A DNA stretch of 64,000 nucleotides. Origin: Microbacterium sp. APC 3901. Lineage in GTDB: Bacteria; Actinomycetota; Actinomycetes; Actinomycetales; Microbacteriaceae. Of this stretch, positions 43,190 to 51,455 are shown in pieces. The stretch's first letter is position 1. The number at the start of each line of letters is the position of its first letter. Location: positions 124,001 through 188,000 of the forward strand of contig NZ_JASDCU010000002.1 in the NCBI RefSeq assembly GCF_030407765.1, read 5' to 3'. A model generated the notes under the pieces. It did not search any database and was not told the DNA's origin. It saw nothing but the letters and a program-made list of their open reading frames with translations. The position numbers and the translations under genes were made by a program.

Positions 43190-44128
43190 TCAGACCAGTG
43201 CCGGCTGAGCGATCCGACGCCCTCGACGCGCGGCGAGGAGCAGGTCGATCACGAACACCAGGATGGCGGCCCAGACGATGATGAACCCGGCCCAGCGCTC
43301 GGACGGCATGGGCTCACCGAGCACCACAGCGCCGATGATGAACTGCATGATGGGCGTGACGAACTGGATCATCCCGATGACGGTCAGGTTGATGCGTCGG
43401 GTGCCGGCGGCGAAGAGCAGCAGCGGCACCGCCGTCGCGACTCCCGCGAAGGCGAGCAGCACCGCATGCCAGACGCCGTAGGAGCCCATCGTGATTCCTT
43501 CGGGGGTGGTGGCGACGAGGATCAGCTGCACGACGGCGATCGGGATCAGCCAGAACGACTCGAGGGTGAGACCGCTGATCGCATCGACTGCCGGACCGAT
43601 CTTCTTCTTGATGAGTCCGTAGACGCCGAACGAGGCCGTCAGCGAGAGGGCGATCCACGGGAACTCGCCGTAAAAGAGGACGATCACGATCACGGCGACC
43701 GCGGCGATGCCGATCGCCACCCACTGAAGTCTGCGGATGCGCTCCTTCAGCACGAACACCCCGAGCAGCACGGTGGTGATCGGGTTGATGAAGTAGCCGA
43801 GGCTGGTCTCGACGATGTTCCCGGAGAGGGTGCCGATGAGGAACACCTGCCAGTTGACATAGATCAGGATGCCGGCGAGAGCGGTCCATCCCAGGAGCCT
43901 CGGCTGTCGGACGATGACGCCGAACGCCTTCCAGCCCCTCATCACGGTGAGGAGGAGCAGGCAGAAGACGAGCGACAGCAGCACCCGCCAGGCGACGACC
44001 TCCCACGGACCTGTGGGGACGAGCAGCAGGAAGTAGAGGGGCAGCACGCCCCAGAGCAGATACGCTCCGCCCGCGTACGCGACCCCCGCCGTCCGAGTGG
44101 CTCGGGAGGCGGCGTTCGTCGGGGTCAC
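43190..44128 (-). CDS. rarD: RarD family (EamA) transporter
   Basis: A 312-residue ten-helix drug/metabolite-type transporter of the RarD branch. N-terminal GGAYLLWGVLPLYFLLL, the motif LLTVMRGWKAFGVI, NWQVFLIGTLSGNIVETSLGYFINP and the C-terminal VIGMIQFVTPIMQF. RarD was named for chloramphenicol sensitivity in a pseudomonad; the substrate is not known. The start is a GTG at 44128 that lies 6 bases after TAGGGT. It is probably monocistronic, since the livK promoter and a gap of 143 bases follow. Confidence 0.88.
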   Translation of the reverse strand: MTPTNAASRATRTAGVAYAGGAYLLWGVLPLYFLLLVPTGPWEVVAWRVLLSLVFCLLLLTVMRGWKAFGVIVRQPRLLGWTALAGILIYVNWQVFLIGTLSGNIVETSLGYFINPITTVLLGVFVLKERIRRLQWVAIGIAAVAVIVIVLFYGEFPWIALSLTASFGVYGLIKKKIGPAVDAISGLTLESFWLIPIAVVQLILVATTPEGITMGSYGVWHAVLLAFAGVATAVPLLLFAAGTRRINLTVIGMIQFVTPIMQFIIGAVVLGEPMPSERWAGFIIVWAAILVFVIDLLLAARRGRRIAQPALV

Positions 44129-44134
44129 CGCACA

Positions 44135-44140
44135 ACCCTA
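44135..44140 (-). promoter_or_regulatory. Leaderless -10 box of rarD
   Basis: TAGGGT, 6 bases, then the GTG at 44128. Confidence 0.6.
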
Positions 44141-44259
44141 TGCCCGCCGCAGACCAGCATCGCGGCCCCCACGGTCGCCGGCCGGACATTGGCAGGAATC
44201 GGTGCACCGGTGGCGGCTCTCCTGCCCTTCTCGGCCACGTGACATGGTGGCCATATGCA

Positions 44260-44294
44260 GGAAGGCCCGGATGCGTGATGCATCCGGGCCTTCC
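44260..44294 (-). terminator. Terminator of groES
   Basis: A perfect 15-bp stem (44260-44274 with 44280-44294) with GGATGC/GCATCC at the apex, 12 bases after the groES stop codon. No groEL follows. Confidence 0.85.
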
Positions 44295-44306
44295 GAAGAC
44301 GTTGTC

Positions 44307-44603
44307 TCAGCGGACGACGACTGCGAGCACGTCGCGAGCCGACAGGACGAGGTACTCGTCTGCGCCGAACTTCACCTCGGTGCCGCCGTACTTGCTGTAG
44401 AGCACACGGTCGCCCACGGCGACGTCGAGCGGAACGCGGTTGCCGTTGTCATCGATGCGGCCGGGGCCCACGGCCACGACCTCGCCCTCCTGGGGCTTCT
44501 CCTTGGCGGTGTCGGGGATGACCAGGCCACTCGCGGTGGTCTGCTCGGCCTCGACCTGCTTGATGACGATGCGATCCTCGAGCGGCTTGATGGAAACCGA
44601 CAC
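44307..44603 (-). CDS. groES: Co-chaperonin GroES
   Basis: A 98-residue GroES. It has the starting [20 protein letters not shown], the mobile-loop region [25 protein letters not shown] and a C-terminal [26 protein letters not shown]. It caps GroEL during protein folding. The start is a GTG at 44603 with an AAGAGG Shine-Dalgarno. The gene stands alone: a terminator follows 12 bases after its stop, and groEL is not in the window, so the partner is encoded elsewhere. Two CIRCE elements upstream put it under HrcA control. Confidence 0.97.
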   Translation of the reverse strand: MSVSIKPLEDRIVIKQVEAEQTTASGLVIPDTAKEKPQEGEVVAVGPGRIDDNGNRVPLDVAVGDRVLYSKYGGTEVKFGADEYLVLSARDVLAVVVR

Positions 44604-44641
44604 GGTCTACCTCTTCTTTCTTGACGCTGACAGGAAGACTT

Positions 44642-44668
44642 TTCGCACTCTCAACCCGAGAGTGCTAA
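44642..44668. promoter_or_regulatory. CIRCE element 1 (HrcA operator)
   Basis: TTCGCACTC-N9-GAGTGCTAA, one mismatch from consensus TTAGCACTC-N9-GAGTGCTAA, at or just after the predicted groES transcription start. Confidence 0.9.
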
Positions 44669-44671
44669 TCC

Positions 44672-44701
44672 AGTCTAGGCGTTCCGCTGGCACTCACGCA
44701 A
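44672..44701 (-). promoter_or_regulatory. groES promoter
   Basis: TTGCGT (44701-44696), 18 bases, TAGACT (44677-44672). The -35 lies in the spacer of CIRCE 2 and the start site falls at CIRCE 1. Confidence 0.6.
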
Positions 44702-44713
44702 TGCGAGTGCCAA
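44687..44713. promoter_or_regulatory. CIRCE element 2 (HrcA operator)
   Basis: CTGGCACTC-N9-GAGTGCCAA, a CIRCE-like dyad covering the groES -35 region and lying close to the -35 region of the divergent methyltransferase gene. Confidence 0.8.
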
Positions 44714-44734
44714 TGGGGCGAACGGGGCGCCGCC

Positions 44735-44740
44735 TAAGCT
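44735..44740 (+). promoter_or_regulatory. Leaderless -10 box of the methyltransferase gene
   Basis: TAAGCT, 6 bases, then the GTG at 44747. CIRCE 2 ends 21 bases before this box. Confidence 0.6.
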
Positions 44741-44746
44741 GGAGGC

Positions 44747-45955
44747 GTGGAGATCTCCGAGCTGCGCGCCCTGCTCACCCCCGAAGGCCTGACGGCGCTG
44801 GACAGACTCGGCCCCGTCGACGAGGTCGCCGATGTCGCCCGCGTCGTATCCCGGCTGCGCGCCGCCGGGCACTCCCCAGAGCTGGTCTCAGCTGTGGTGG
44901 GCCAGGCGCGTCTGCGAGCCAAGGCGAAGGGCAAGTTCGGCGAGTTCGCATCGCGGATGCTGTTCACCCGCGCCGGGCTCGAGCAGGCCACTCGACTGGG
45001 TGTCGCCGCGCGTCATGCGCAGCGACTGCGCCGCGCAGGCGTCACCCGCGTCTCCGATCTCGGCTGCGGGATCGGGGGTGACTCGCTCGCCTTCGCCGGC
45101 GCCGGACTCGACGTGGTCGCCGTCGATGCCGACGAGGTGACCGCCGCGATCGCCGCATACAATCTCGCACCTTTCGGAGGCAGCGCGGTCGTCACGCATG
45201 GCACCGCCGAGGCCCACGTGCCGGTCGACGGGGACGACACCCACGCGATCTGGATGGACCCGGCACGCCGCACCGCGGGCCACAGCGAGACCCGACGGGT
45301 GTCGTCCGATGACTACTCTCCCCCGCTGGACTGGGCGTTCGACGTCGCCTCTCGCACCTCGACCGGCATCAAGCTCGGCCCTGGCCACGACCGGGACTCG
45401 CTCCCCGTCGACGCCGAGGCGCAGTGGGTGAGTGCAGAGGGCAGCGTCGTCGAGCTGGTGCTGTGGACGAGAGCGCTGGCTCGCGACGGCATCCGCCGGT
45501 CCGCTCTCGTGATCCGCGGCGAGCGCTCGCACGAGCTCACCGCGGGCGCGGATGCCGAAGATGCGCCGGTGCGTGAGCTCGGCGCCTTCCTGCACGAGCC
45601 GGATGGAGCGGTGATCAGGGCGCGCCTGATCGGCGATGTCGCACGCAGTCTCGACGCGGGGATGCTCGATGAGCGCATCGCCTACCTCACCTCCGACACG
45701 GCGCTCACGAGCCCGTTCGTACAGTCGTTCCGGGTGCGTGAGACGATGCCCGCCAACCCCAAGGCGATCAGTGCCGTGCTCAGGGCGAACGATGTCGGCT
45801 CGCTCGAGATCAAGAAGCGCGGCATGGACATCGACCCGGCGGCCTTCCGCAAGAAGCTGACGCTGCGGGGTGATCAGGCGGCGACGCTCATCCTCACGCG
45901 CGTGGGCGATCAGCGCCGTGCGATCCTCGCCGATCGGGTGCCTGCAGCCGAATAG
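44747..45955 (+). CDS. SAM-dependent methyltransferase with THUMP-like C-terminal domain
   Basis: A 402-residue class I methyltransferase. After an N-terminal helical region (1-95, including KFGEFASRMLFTRAGLEQAT) comes the SAM site VSDLGCGIGGDSLAFA, the acidic strand VVAVDADEVTAA and the motif IWMDPARRT. The C-terminal 100 residues resemble the THUMP-like domain (IDPAAFRKKLTLRGDQAATLILTR). Target is likely an RNA or a small molecule; no closer call is possible. The GTG start follows a -10 box by 6 bases; the GGAGG at 44741 is only 1 base from the GTG, too close to act as a Shine-Dalgarno. Confidence 0.85.
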   Translation: MEISELRALLTPEGLTALDRLGPVDEVADVARVVSRLRAAGHSPELVSAVVGQARLRAKAKGKFGEFASRMLFTRAGLEQATRLGVAARHAQRLRRAGVTRVSDLGCGIGGDSLAFAGAGLDVVAVDADEVTAAIAAYNLAPFGGSAVVTHGTAEAHVPVDGDDTHAIWMDPARRTAGHSETRRVSSDDYSPPLDWAFDVASRTSTGIKLGPGHDRDSLPVDAEAQWVSAEGSVVELVLWTRALARDGIRRSALVIRGERSHELTAGADAEDAPVRELGAFLHEPDGAVIRARLIGDVARSLDAGMLDERIAYLTSDTALTSPFVQSFRVRETMPANPKAISAVLRANDVGSLEIKKRGMDIDPAAFRKKLTLRGDQAATLILTRVGDQRRAILADRVPAAE

Positions 45956-45974
45956 CGTCCGGCGACCTGCAGCG

Positions 45975-47195
45975 CTAGCCGTCGGAGTCGTCGGACGGGA
46001 TGTCGACCTGGATCGGATCCTGCTTCTCGCCGCCGAGTTCGAGGGTCTCGCCCGGGCTCATCGTCTGCTCCGAGGCGACTGCTGCGCTGTCGCCGGAGAC
46101 CACGAGGTACGGCGTGCCGTTCGGCGTGTAGGCGAGTCGCACGCTCCACTCCGCAGCGGCGGTCCCCGTCTCGTCGACGGTGAGTCCTCGGGTCTCGATG
46201 CCGTCGCCGGAGTACCCCTCGTCTCCCGACGCACGGCAGTCGACGCTCTCGACGGCGTCGACGATCAGACAGTCCTGCACGTCATCGTTCTCGAAACGCT
46301 GTGCGCGCCAGACGGGGGCACCGCGGAAGTAGCCGACGACCGAGAACGAGTACTCCTCGAAGCCTTCCTCGATCAGCTCCTCGGCCCGCTCCCGCTCGTC
46401 CCCTGCGAACTGCGACAGCCAGGAGTTCTGGTCCGAGCGCCAGCGCTGGATGATCCCGACGATCTCGCCGTTCATCGCCCGAGCAGCAGACGCCCAGATC
46501 TCCTCCGCGCCCTCCTCGCCCTCGCCGGGCGCGGTGACACTCGCACTGAGACCGATGGCGTTCCCGTCCTCGATCTCGACCGCAGGCTGACACTGATCCG
46601 CCGATTTGCCTGCGGCATCGAGCGTGATGCAGATCGTCGCACCCTCTTCTTTGGTGGCGTACCAGAGGAGGACGTCCTCGTCCCGGCCGATCGCTCGCAG
46701 GCTGCCCGGGTCGAACTCGCCCTCGGCCTGCAGTTCGGCGCGTCGCTGCTGCTGCTCGGAAGTCAGCGCCACGGCATCACCCGACTGGCCGAAGAGCGCC
46801 CATCCAGCGCCGAGGCCGATCACGAGAAGCGCTGCGGATGCGGCGATGGCAGCCTTCCAGTGTCGTCGGACCGCTGCACGAAGCCCCCTGTCCCCGAGGG
46901 GCTGCTGCCCACCGGCCTCCTCGCCGGCTGGACTCCCGGCGGGATGCCCGATCGGCGGGTCGGTGACGGCGGACTCGACATGCAGGGGCAGCGACTCCTC
47001 GGCCGAACGCGGCATGTCGAGTGCATCGGCGCCCTGCCCCGCCGCAGGTGCGGAGCGAACGGTCACGGCCGGCTCGACGCGCATGGACTCGAGTTCCCGC
47101 AGCCTGGCCGCATCGTCCTCGGTCAGGCCGCCGTCGCGACCGTATGCTCTGACCTGCAGGGCGCGCAGCTCGGCAGACTCACTCTCGTGCAGCAT
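45975..47195 (-). CDS. Single-helix membrane protein, tandem paralogue A
   Basis: A 406-residue protein with a conserved head MLHESESAELRALQVRAYGR and a helical LTEDDAARLRELE segment, then a Pro/Ala-rich region, one membrane helix near 112-135 (AAIAASAALLVIGLGAGWALFG) and an extracytoplasmic domain containing DPGSLRAIGRDEDVLLWYATK. The paralogue upstream has the matching DPGSVRAMTQEEDVVIWFATK. No catalytic motif is recognised. The start at 47195 matches the paralogue's start, and the gene overlaps that neighbour by 17 bases. It looks like a membrane-anchored surface protein specific to this lineage. Confidence 0.75.
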   Translation of the reverse strand: MLHESESAELRALQVRAYGRDGGLTEDDAARLRELESMRVEPAVTVRSAPAAGQGADALDMPRSAEESLPLHVESAVTDPPIGHPAGSPAGEEAGGQQPLGDRGLRAAVRRHWKAAIAASAALLVIGLGAGWALFGQSGDAVALTSEQQQRRAELQAEGEFDPGSLRAIGRDEDVLLWYATKEEGATICITLDAAGKSADQCQPAVEIEDGNAIGLSASVTAPGEGEEGAEEIWASAARAMNGEIVGIIQRWRSDQNSWLSQFAGDERERAEELIEEGFEEYSFSVVGYFRGAPVWRAQRFENDDVQDCLIVDAVESVDCRASGDEGYSGDGIETRGLTVDETGTAAAEWSVRLAYTPNGTPYLVVSGDSAAVASEQTMSPGETLELGGEKQDPIQVDIPSDDSDG

Positions 47196-48234
47196 CGTCG
47201 CTCTCCCAGCCCCTCGTGACGGTGAGGTACTGCTGACCGTAGCCGAACTGGTACTCGTACCGGGTCGTCTCGCCGTCGTGTGCGATGTCGAGCACGAGCG
47301 TGCGATCCGCATCGGCCAGCATCAGGCTGTCGTCGCACGCCATCGGAGGGTCCGGCATGGACCCGTCATAGACGAGACAGTATCGCTGGGTGGATGCGTC
47401 TATCCCGGTCCAGATCGGCACCTGGTCGTCGTAGCCCACGACCTGGATCGTGCGCCTGTCCAGGTCGGTCTGCTCGGCGAGGGTCGTCGCCGCCTCCGCC
47501 TCGTCTGGGCTCGCGAACATCGAAGCGGATTGCGGCGAGGTGATGTAGCTGCGGGTGATGACCGCAGGCTCACCGTCCTCGGTGAGGAACATCTGCGCCT
47601 GCACATCGTAATTCTGGTTCTGACCCACGGGCTTCGTGAGCGTCGCATTCACACCCAGGATCATCGCCTGCTCCCGCGTCGTGCACGCCGGAGCCGTCGC
47701 GTCTTCGTGGCCGAGCACGAGACACACGTCCGCGCCGTCGTTCTTCGTCGCGAACCAGATCACGACGTCCTCTTCCTGCGTCATGGCACGCACGGAACCC
47801 GGGTCGAAGCCACCCGACGCGACGATCGCACTCTGCCACTCCTGCTGCTGCGCCGTGAGCTGCATCGGGGCAGGACCGCGGTCGGCGAAGATCAGCCAAC
47901 CCAGCACGGCGCCGACGACGGCCGCGGCGATCGCGACGGCAAGGCGCCAGTGCTGTCGCAGAGCAGCGAGAGCGGAGTCGACGTGGGTGACCCCGGTGGC
48001 GATGGCCGCCTCAGACACCGGGGCCCCGTCTCCCTCGGCGGCGCTCGACGCGGCGGGGGCGACGTGTGCGTGTCGCCGCTCTGCGGCCTGTGGCTCCGGC
48101 GGCCTCGCCCCGCGCGCGTTCCCCGCCTCCAACTCGCGCAGCCGCGCAGCCTCCGCCTCACTCAGCGCACCGGAGCGACCGTAGGCCCGCGCCTGGAGAG
48201 CCCGCAGCTCGACGGATTCATCCGCGTCGAGCAT
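47179..48234 (-). CDS. Single-helix membrane protein, tandem paralogue B
   Basis: A 351-residue paralogue of the downstream gene. N-terminal MLDADESVELRALQARAYGR and LSEAEAARLRELE, a helix near 100-120 (LAVAIAAAVVGAVLGWLIF), then an extracytoplasmic domain with FDPGSVRAMTQEEDVVIWFAT. Four to five Cys pairs (CLVLG, ACTT, YCLVYD, ACDD) may form disulfides. Together with the preceding DUF-like gene it trails the tsaD transcript by small gaps (3 bases). Function unknown. Confidence 0.75.
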   Translation of the reverse strand: MLDADESVELRALQARAYGRSGALSEAEAARLRELEAGNARGARPPEPQAAERRHAHVAPAASSAAEGDGAPVSEAAIATGVTHVDSALAALRQHWRLAVAIAAAVVGAVLGWLIFADRGPAPMQLTAQQQEWQSAIVASGGFDPGSVRAMTQEEDVVIWFATKNDGADVCLVLGHEDATAPACTTREQAMILGVNATLTKPVGQNQNYDVQAQMFLTEDGEPAVITRSYITSPQSASMFASPDEAEAATTLAEQTDLDRRTIQVVGYDDQVPIWTGIDASTQRYCLVYDGSMPDPPMACDDSLMLADADRTLVLDIAHDGETTRYEYQFGYGQQYLTVTRGWESDDAARE

Positions 48235-48237
48235 CCG

Positions 48238-48744
48238 CTATCCGAGTCTCTCGAACTGCATCCCGGCCCAGACGAGCCAGCCGAGGCTGTAGACGGTCGC
48301 GCACAGACCGAGCACGAGTGCCCAGCGTGCGATGGCGCGACTCTCGACGGGCCGGCGCAGCGACATGATCGACGCGATCACGGAGACGACGGCTATCGGT
48401 ATGCCCCATCCGACGAAGAACGAGGAGACCAGAGCGACGATGGCGGCCATCAGCGCCCAGGGTGCGAGGCGGGTGTCGTCGACGGCAGTCGCGTCCGTCG
48501 AAGGCGCCCAATCGGGGCCACGCCCGATGTCATCGGCCACAGGACCGCTGACGACCACCGGCTCGACGCCGACCGGCCCCGTCGGCAGCTTCGTGTATCC
48601 CTCGCGGCGCGACCCCGGGATTCGCGCCGAACCGGCCGGATGCTCGACCTCGTCGCTCGGGCGCTCGATGCTGGTCGGAGGCAGCGAGACACCGGACGCT
48701 GGTTCTGCACTTCCCGGATCGGGCGTGCGCGGCACGTCGCTCAT
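48238..48744 (-). CDS. Small membrane protein (DUF4190-like)
   Basis: A 168-residue protein with a disordered Pro/Glu/Gly-rich N-terminus of about 95 residues and two closely spaced membrane helices (WALMAAIVALVSSFFVGWGIP and WALVLGLCATVYSLGWLVW) separated by IASIMSLRRPVES. The layout resembles DUF4190 proteins. ATG at 48744 gives a TGATG overlap with tsaD; a GTG one codon earlier is possible. No function is suggested. Confidence 0.65.
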   Translation of the reverse strand: MSDVPRTPDPGSAEPASGVSLPPTSIERPSDEVEHPAGSARIPGSRREGYTKLPTGPVGVEPVVVSGPVADDIGRGPDWAPSTDATAVDDTRLAPWALMAAIVALVSSFFVGWGIPIAVVSVIASIMSLRRPVESRAIARWALVLGLCATVYSLGWLVWAGMQFERLG

Positions 48745-49814
48745 CACATCACCGCAACGCGCTCGTCGACCTGGATCTCGGTGACCGGGAGTGTGGAGTC
48801 GGCTCCGAACGCGAGAGTCGACGGGCGTCGACCCGACGCGATCAGCTCCGCGGCGAGAGCCGCGATCATCGCCCCGTTGTCTGTGCAGAGAGACAGGGGC
48901 GGGATGCGCACGGTCACGCCCGCTTTCTCAGCCCTGGCGAGTGCGACCTCACGGAGTCGCCGGTTGGCGATCACCCCACCGCCCAGCAGCAGGCGTGGCA
49001 CTCCGAGGTCCGCGCACGCGGCGAGCGCCTTCGTCACGAGCACATCGACCACGGCCTCACGGAAGCTCGCGGCCACATCGGCGACCGGGACCGGCACGCC
49101 GTCGGCCTCGCAGCGCTCGACCCAGCGTGCGACCGCCGTCTTGAGCCCGGAGAACGAGAAGTCGTAGCGGTGCTTCGCGAGGTCGGATGCCCGCGACAGC
49201 CCGCGCGGGAACCGGATCGCGTTCGGGTCGCCGTCGAGCGCGGCCCGATCGATCTCGGGGCCGCCGGGGTACGGCAGCGACAGGAGGCGTGCGACCTTGT
49301 CGAACGCCTCCCCCGCGGCGTCGTCCATGGTCTCGCCCAGCATCTCGACGTCGGTCGTGAGGTCGCGCACATGCAGCAGAGACGTGTGCCCTCCCGACAC
49401 GAGGAGCGCGACCGTCGGGTACTCGAGAGGCTCGGAATCGGGGGTCAGGATGTCGGCGGCGATGTGACCCACCAGGTGATTGACGGCGTAGAGCGGCTTG
49501 TCGAGCGACACGGCAAGACCCTTGGCGGCACCGACGCCGACCATGAGCGCCCCTGCGAGACCCGGACCGCTGGTCACGGCGACGGCGTCGAGGTCGTCCA
49601 GCCGCACCCCGGCCTCGGCCAGCGCGGCGTCGATCGACGGCTGCAGGGCTTCGAGATGGGCTCGGGCGGCGACCTCGGGAACGACGCCGCCGTAGCGGGC
49701 GTGCTCGTCCATGCTCGACGCGATCGTGTTCGACAGCAGGGTGCGTCCGCGGACGATCCCGATGCCCGTCTCGTCGCAGCTCGTCTCGATGCCCAGCACC
49801 AGAGGCTCGGTCAT
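48744..49814 (-). CDS. tsaD: tRNA threonylcarbamoyltransferase TsaD
   Basis: A 356-residue Kae1/TsaD protein for the universal t6A37 modification of ANN-decoding tRNAs. Opening [16 protein letters not shown], the metal-binding [70 protein letters not shown] and [13 protein letters not shown] are all present. It works with TsaB and TsaE, which lie upstream in the same run. It overlaps rimI (4 bases) on its 5' side. Confidence 0.96.
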   Translation of the reverse strand: MTEPLVLGIETSCDETGIGIVRGRTLLSNTIASSMDEHARYGGVVPEVAARAHLEALQPSIDAALAEAGVRLDDLDAVAVTSGPGLAGALMVGVGAAKGLAVSLDKPLYAVNHLVGHIAADILTPDSEPLEYPTVALLVSGGHTSLLHVRDLTTDVEMLGETMDDAAGEAFDKVARLLSLPYPGGPEIDRAALDGDPNAIRFPRGLSRASDLAKHRYDFSFSGLKTAVARWVERCEADGVPVPVADVAASFREAVVDVLVTKALAACADLGVPRLLLGGGVIANRRLREVALARAEKAGVTVRIPPLSLCTDNGAMIAALAAELIASGRRPSTLAFGADSTLPVTEIQVDERVAVM

Positions 49815-50317
49815 GCGGTCGCCTCCTTCGTGGCATCCGCGGCAGGCTCGTCGGGCCGATCGGAACGCGGATGCTGCATCACGAGGCGCATCACGATCGC
49901 ATCGACGTCATCGGGCTGGTAATAGCGACGACGGCGGCCGATCTCCTCGAACCCTTCGGAGAGGTAGAGCCGCTCAGCACCGGGATTGTCGGCACGCACT
50001 TCGAGGAAGACCTCCCTGGCTCCGCGTTCGGCTGCGGCAGCGAGAAGCGACCGCAGCAACGCGCGACCGCGACCGGCACCCCGGTGCTCCGCATCGAGGG
50101 CGATGGTCTGGATGTCGGCATCGCGCGATCCCTGCAGGGCACGGACCCCTCCGTAGCCGATGACGACGCCGTCGTGCTCGTCGACCAGGTAGCGGCCGTG
50201 CGGGCTCGCGAGCTCCAGCGCCATGGCCTGAGAGCTCCACGCGTCGGTGGGGAACGAGCGATGCTCTATGGCCATGATGGCGTCGAGGTCGTCGGGCGTC
50301 GCTGCGCGCAGAGTCAT
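49811..50317 (-). CDS. rimI: RimI-type ribosomal protein/GNAT acetyltransferase
   Basis: A 168-residue GNAT. It carries the acetyl-CoA loop [16 protein letters not shown] and the C-terminal [31 protein letters not shown] typical of RimI, which acetylates the N-terminus of ribosomal protein S18 in E. coli. It sits between tsaB and tsaD, a very common arrangement, with 4-base overlaps to both. Target in this organism is not tested. Confidence 0.9.
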   Translation of the reverse strand: MTLRAATPDDLDAIMAIEHRSFPTDAWSSQAMALELASPHGRYLVDEHDGVVIGYGGVRALQGSRDADIQTIALDAEHRGAGRGRALLRSLLAAAAERGAREVFLEVRADNPGAERLYLSEGFEEIGRRRRYYQPDDVDAIVMRLVMQHPRSDRPDEPAADATKEATA

Positions 50318-50937
50318 AGCCCCACCTTCTTCGGCGCTCCGGGCACGGTGACGTCGGGCTGCCGCAGGTACAGCGGCTCCGACCCCGTGAGCGTGCGCCC
50401 TGCGGCCACCGCTCGGGCACCCACACGAGCGAGGTCGACGGCCGACAGCGTCTCGACATCGATGCGACGCATGCCGTCGAGGTGCTCGTCTGCGTCGGCC
50501 CGCGCGACCAGCACCGTGTCGGCGACCATGTTCGGGATGCCGTCGACATCCGTCCCCGCGAAGACGGTGATCGCGACCTCTCGCCGACGGGCATCGGTGA
50601 CGATGGCGAACGGGTCGGTGACGGCGTCTCGCTCGATCGCGGTGAGCGCCGCGGCGAAGTGGCTGGGCACGGGGATGACCGGGATCCCCCGGCCCATCGC
50701 GAAGGTGCGCGCGGTCGCGATGCCGATGCGGAGTCCGGTGAAGGGGCCCGGCCCCATGCCCGCCACGACCTGATCGATCGATCCGCTTCCGGTCTCGTCG
50801 AGGGCGCGCACGAGCAGCTCGCCGATGACCTCCGCGTGACCGAGCGGGTCGGCGGCCGACGCGTCGGACAGACGTGTGCCGTCGTCGTCGATGAGGGCGA
50901 CGGCGGTGCCCAGGGAGGTGTCGACGGCAAGGATCAC
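50314..50937 (-). CDS. tsaB: tRNA threonylcarbamoyladenosine biosynthesis protein TsaB
   Basis: A 207-residue actin-fold protein that scaffolds TsaD. ILAVDTSLGTAVALIDDDG at the start, GMGPGPFTGLRIGIATARTFAMG (the TsaB signature) and VTDARRREVAITVF. GTG at 50937 is chosen for its start in the family's typical position; it also has TACCCT six bases upstream, so a second promoter inside the run is possible. Confidence 0.93.
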   Translation of the reverse strand: MILAVDTSLGTAVALIDDDGTRLSDASAADPLGHAEVIGELLVRALDETGSGSIDQVVAGMGPGPFTGLRIGIATARTFAMGRGIPVIPVPSHFAAALTAIERDAVTDPFAIVTDARRREVAITVFAGTDVDGIPNMVADTVLVARADADEHLDGMRRIDVETLSAVDLARVGARAVAAGRTLTGSEPLYLRQPDVTVPGAPKKVGL

Positions 50938-50943
50938 CTCTCC

Positions 50944-50949
50944 AGGGTA
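50944..50949 (-). promoter_or_regulatory. Possible internal leaderless -10 box before tsaB
   Basis: TACCCT, 6 bases, then the GTG at 50937. This could be chance inside an operon, although tsaE ends 8 bases upstream of it. Confidence 0.4.
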
Positions 50950-50957
50950 GCCGCCGT

Positions 50958-51455
50958 TCAGCCGGTGATCGCTGAGCGCCCGCCGCGCGTGATCGTCACG
51001 TGCCGCGGGGCATCCGCGTCGAGCTCGGACGGGTCGAGATCGCCGTCGCCGCCGACCGGGCGCTCCAGCTCGATGTCCCACCAGGTCTCTGCCAGTTCCT
51101 CGGCCATTCCGCGCCCCCACTCGATCACCACGACCGATCGTGCCAGGTCGAGGTCGAGGTCATCGAGTTCGGCGCCCGATCCCAGACGGTAGGCGTCGAC
51201 GTGCACCAGCGGGGCGCGTCCGACGAGCGACGGATGGGTTCGTGCGATCACGAATGTGGGGCTCTGCACGGGCCCGCGCACTCCGAGGCCCTCCGCGAGG
51301 CCGCGCGTGAACGTCGTCTTCCCCGCGCCGAGGGGCCCGGTGAGGATCAGCAGATCTCCGGCTTCGAGGCGCTCTCCGATGCGGAAGCCGAGCTGCTCCA
51401 TGGCATCAGACGTCTCGATCTCGCGGCGCCCGAGGAGAGCCAGGTCGACGCTCAT
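50958..51455 (-). CDS. tsaE: tRNA threonylcarbamoyladenosine biosynthesis ATPase TsaE
   Basis: A 165-residue ATPase. Walker A is ILTGPLGAGKTTFTRGLAEGL, followed by VQSPTFVIARTHPS, LVHVDAYRLG and VVVIEWGRGMAEEL, the TsaE order. It regulates TsaBD turnover during t6A synthesis. ATG at 51455 overlaps the alr stop by 4 bases; upstream in-frame codons lie within alr. Confidence 0.93.
   Translation of the reverse strand: MSVDLALLGRREIETSDAMEQLGFRIGERLEAGDLLILTGPLGAGKTTFTRGLAEGLGVRGPVQSPTFVIARTHPSLVGRAPLVHVDAYRLGSGAELDDLDLDLARSVVVIEWGRGMAEELAETWWDIELERPVGGDGDLDPSELDADAPRHVTITRGGRSAITG

Noticed and set aside
43190-44128. Chloramphenicol resistance determinant
   Set aside because: RarD is named from a historical phenotype; no evidence of resistance function.
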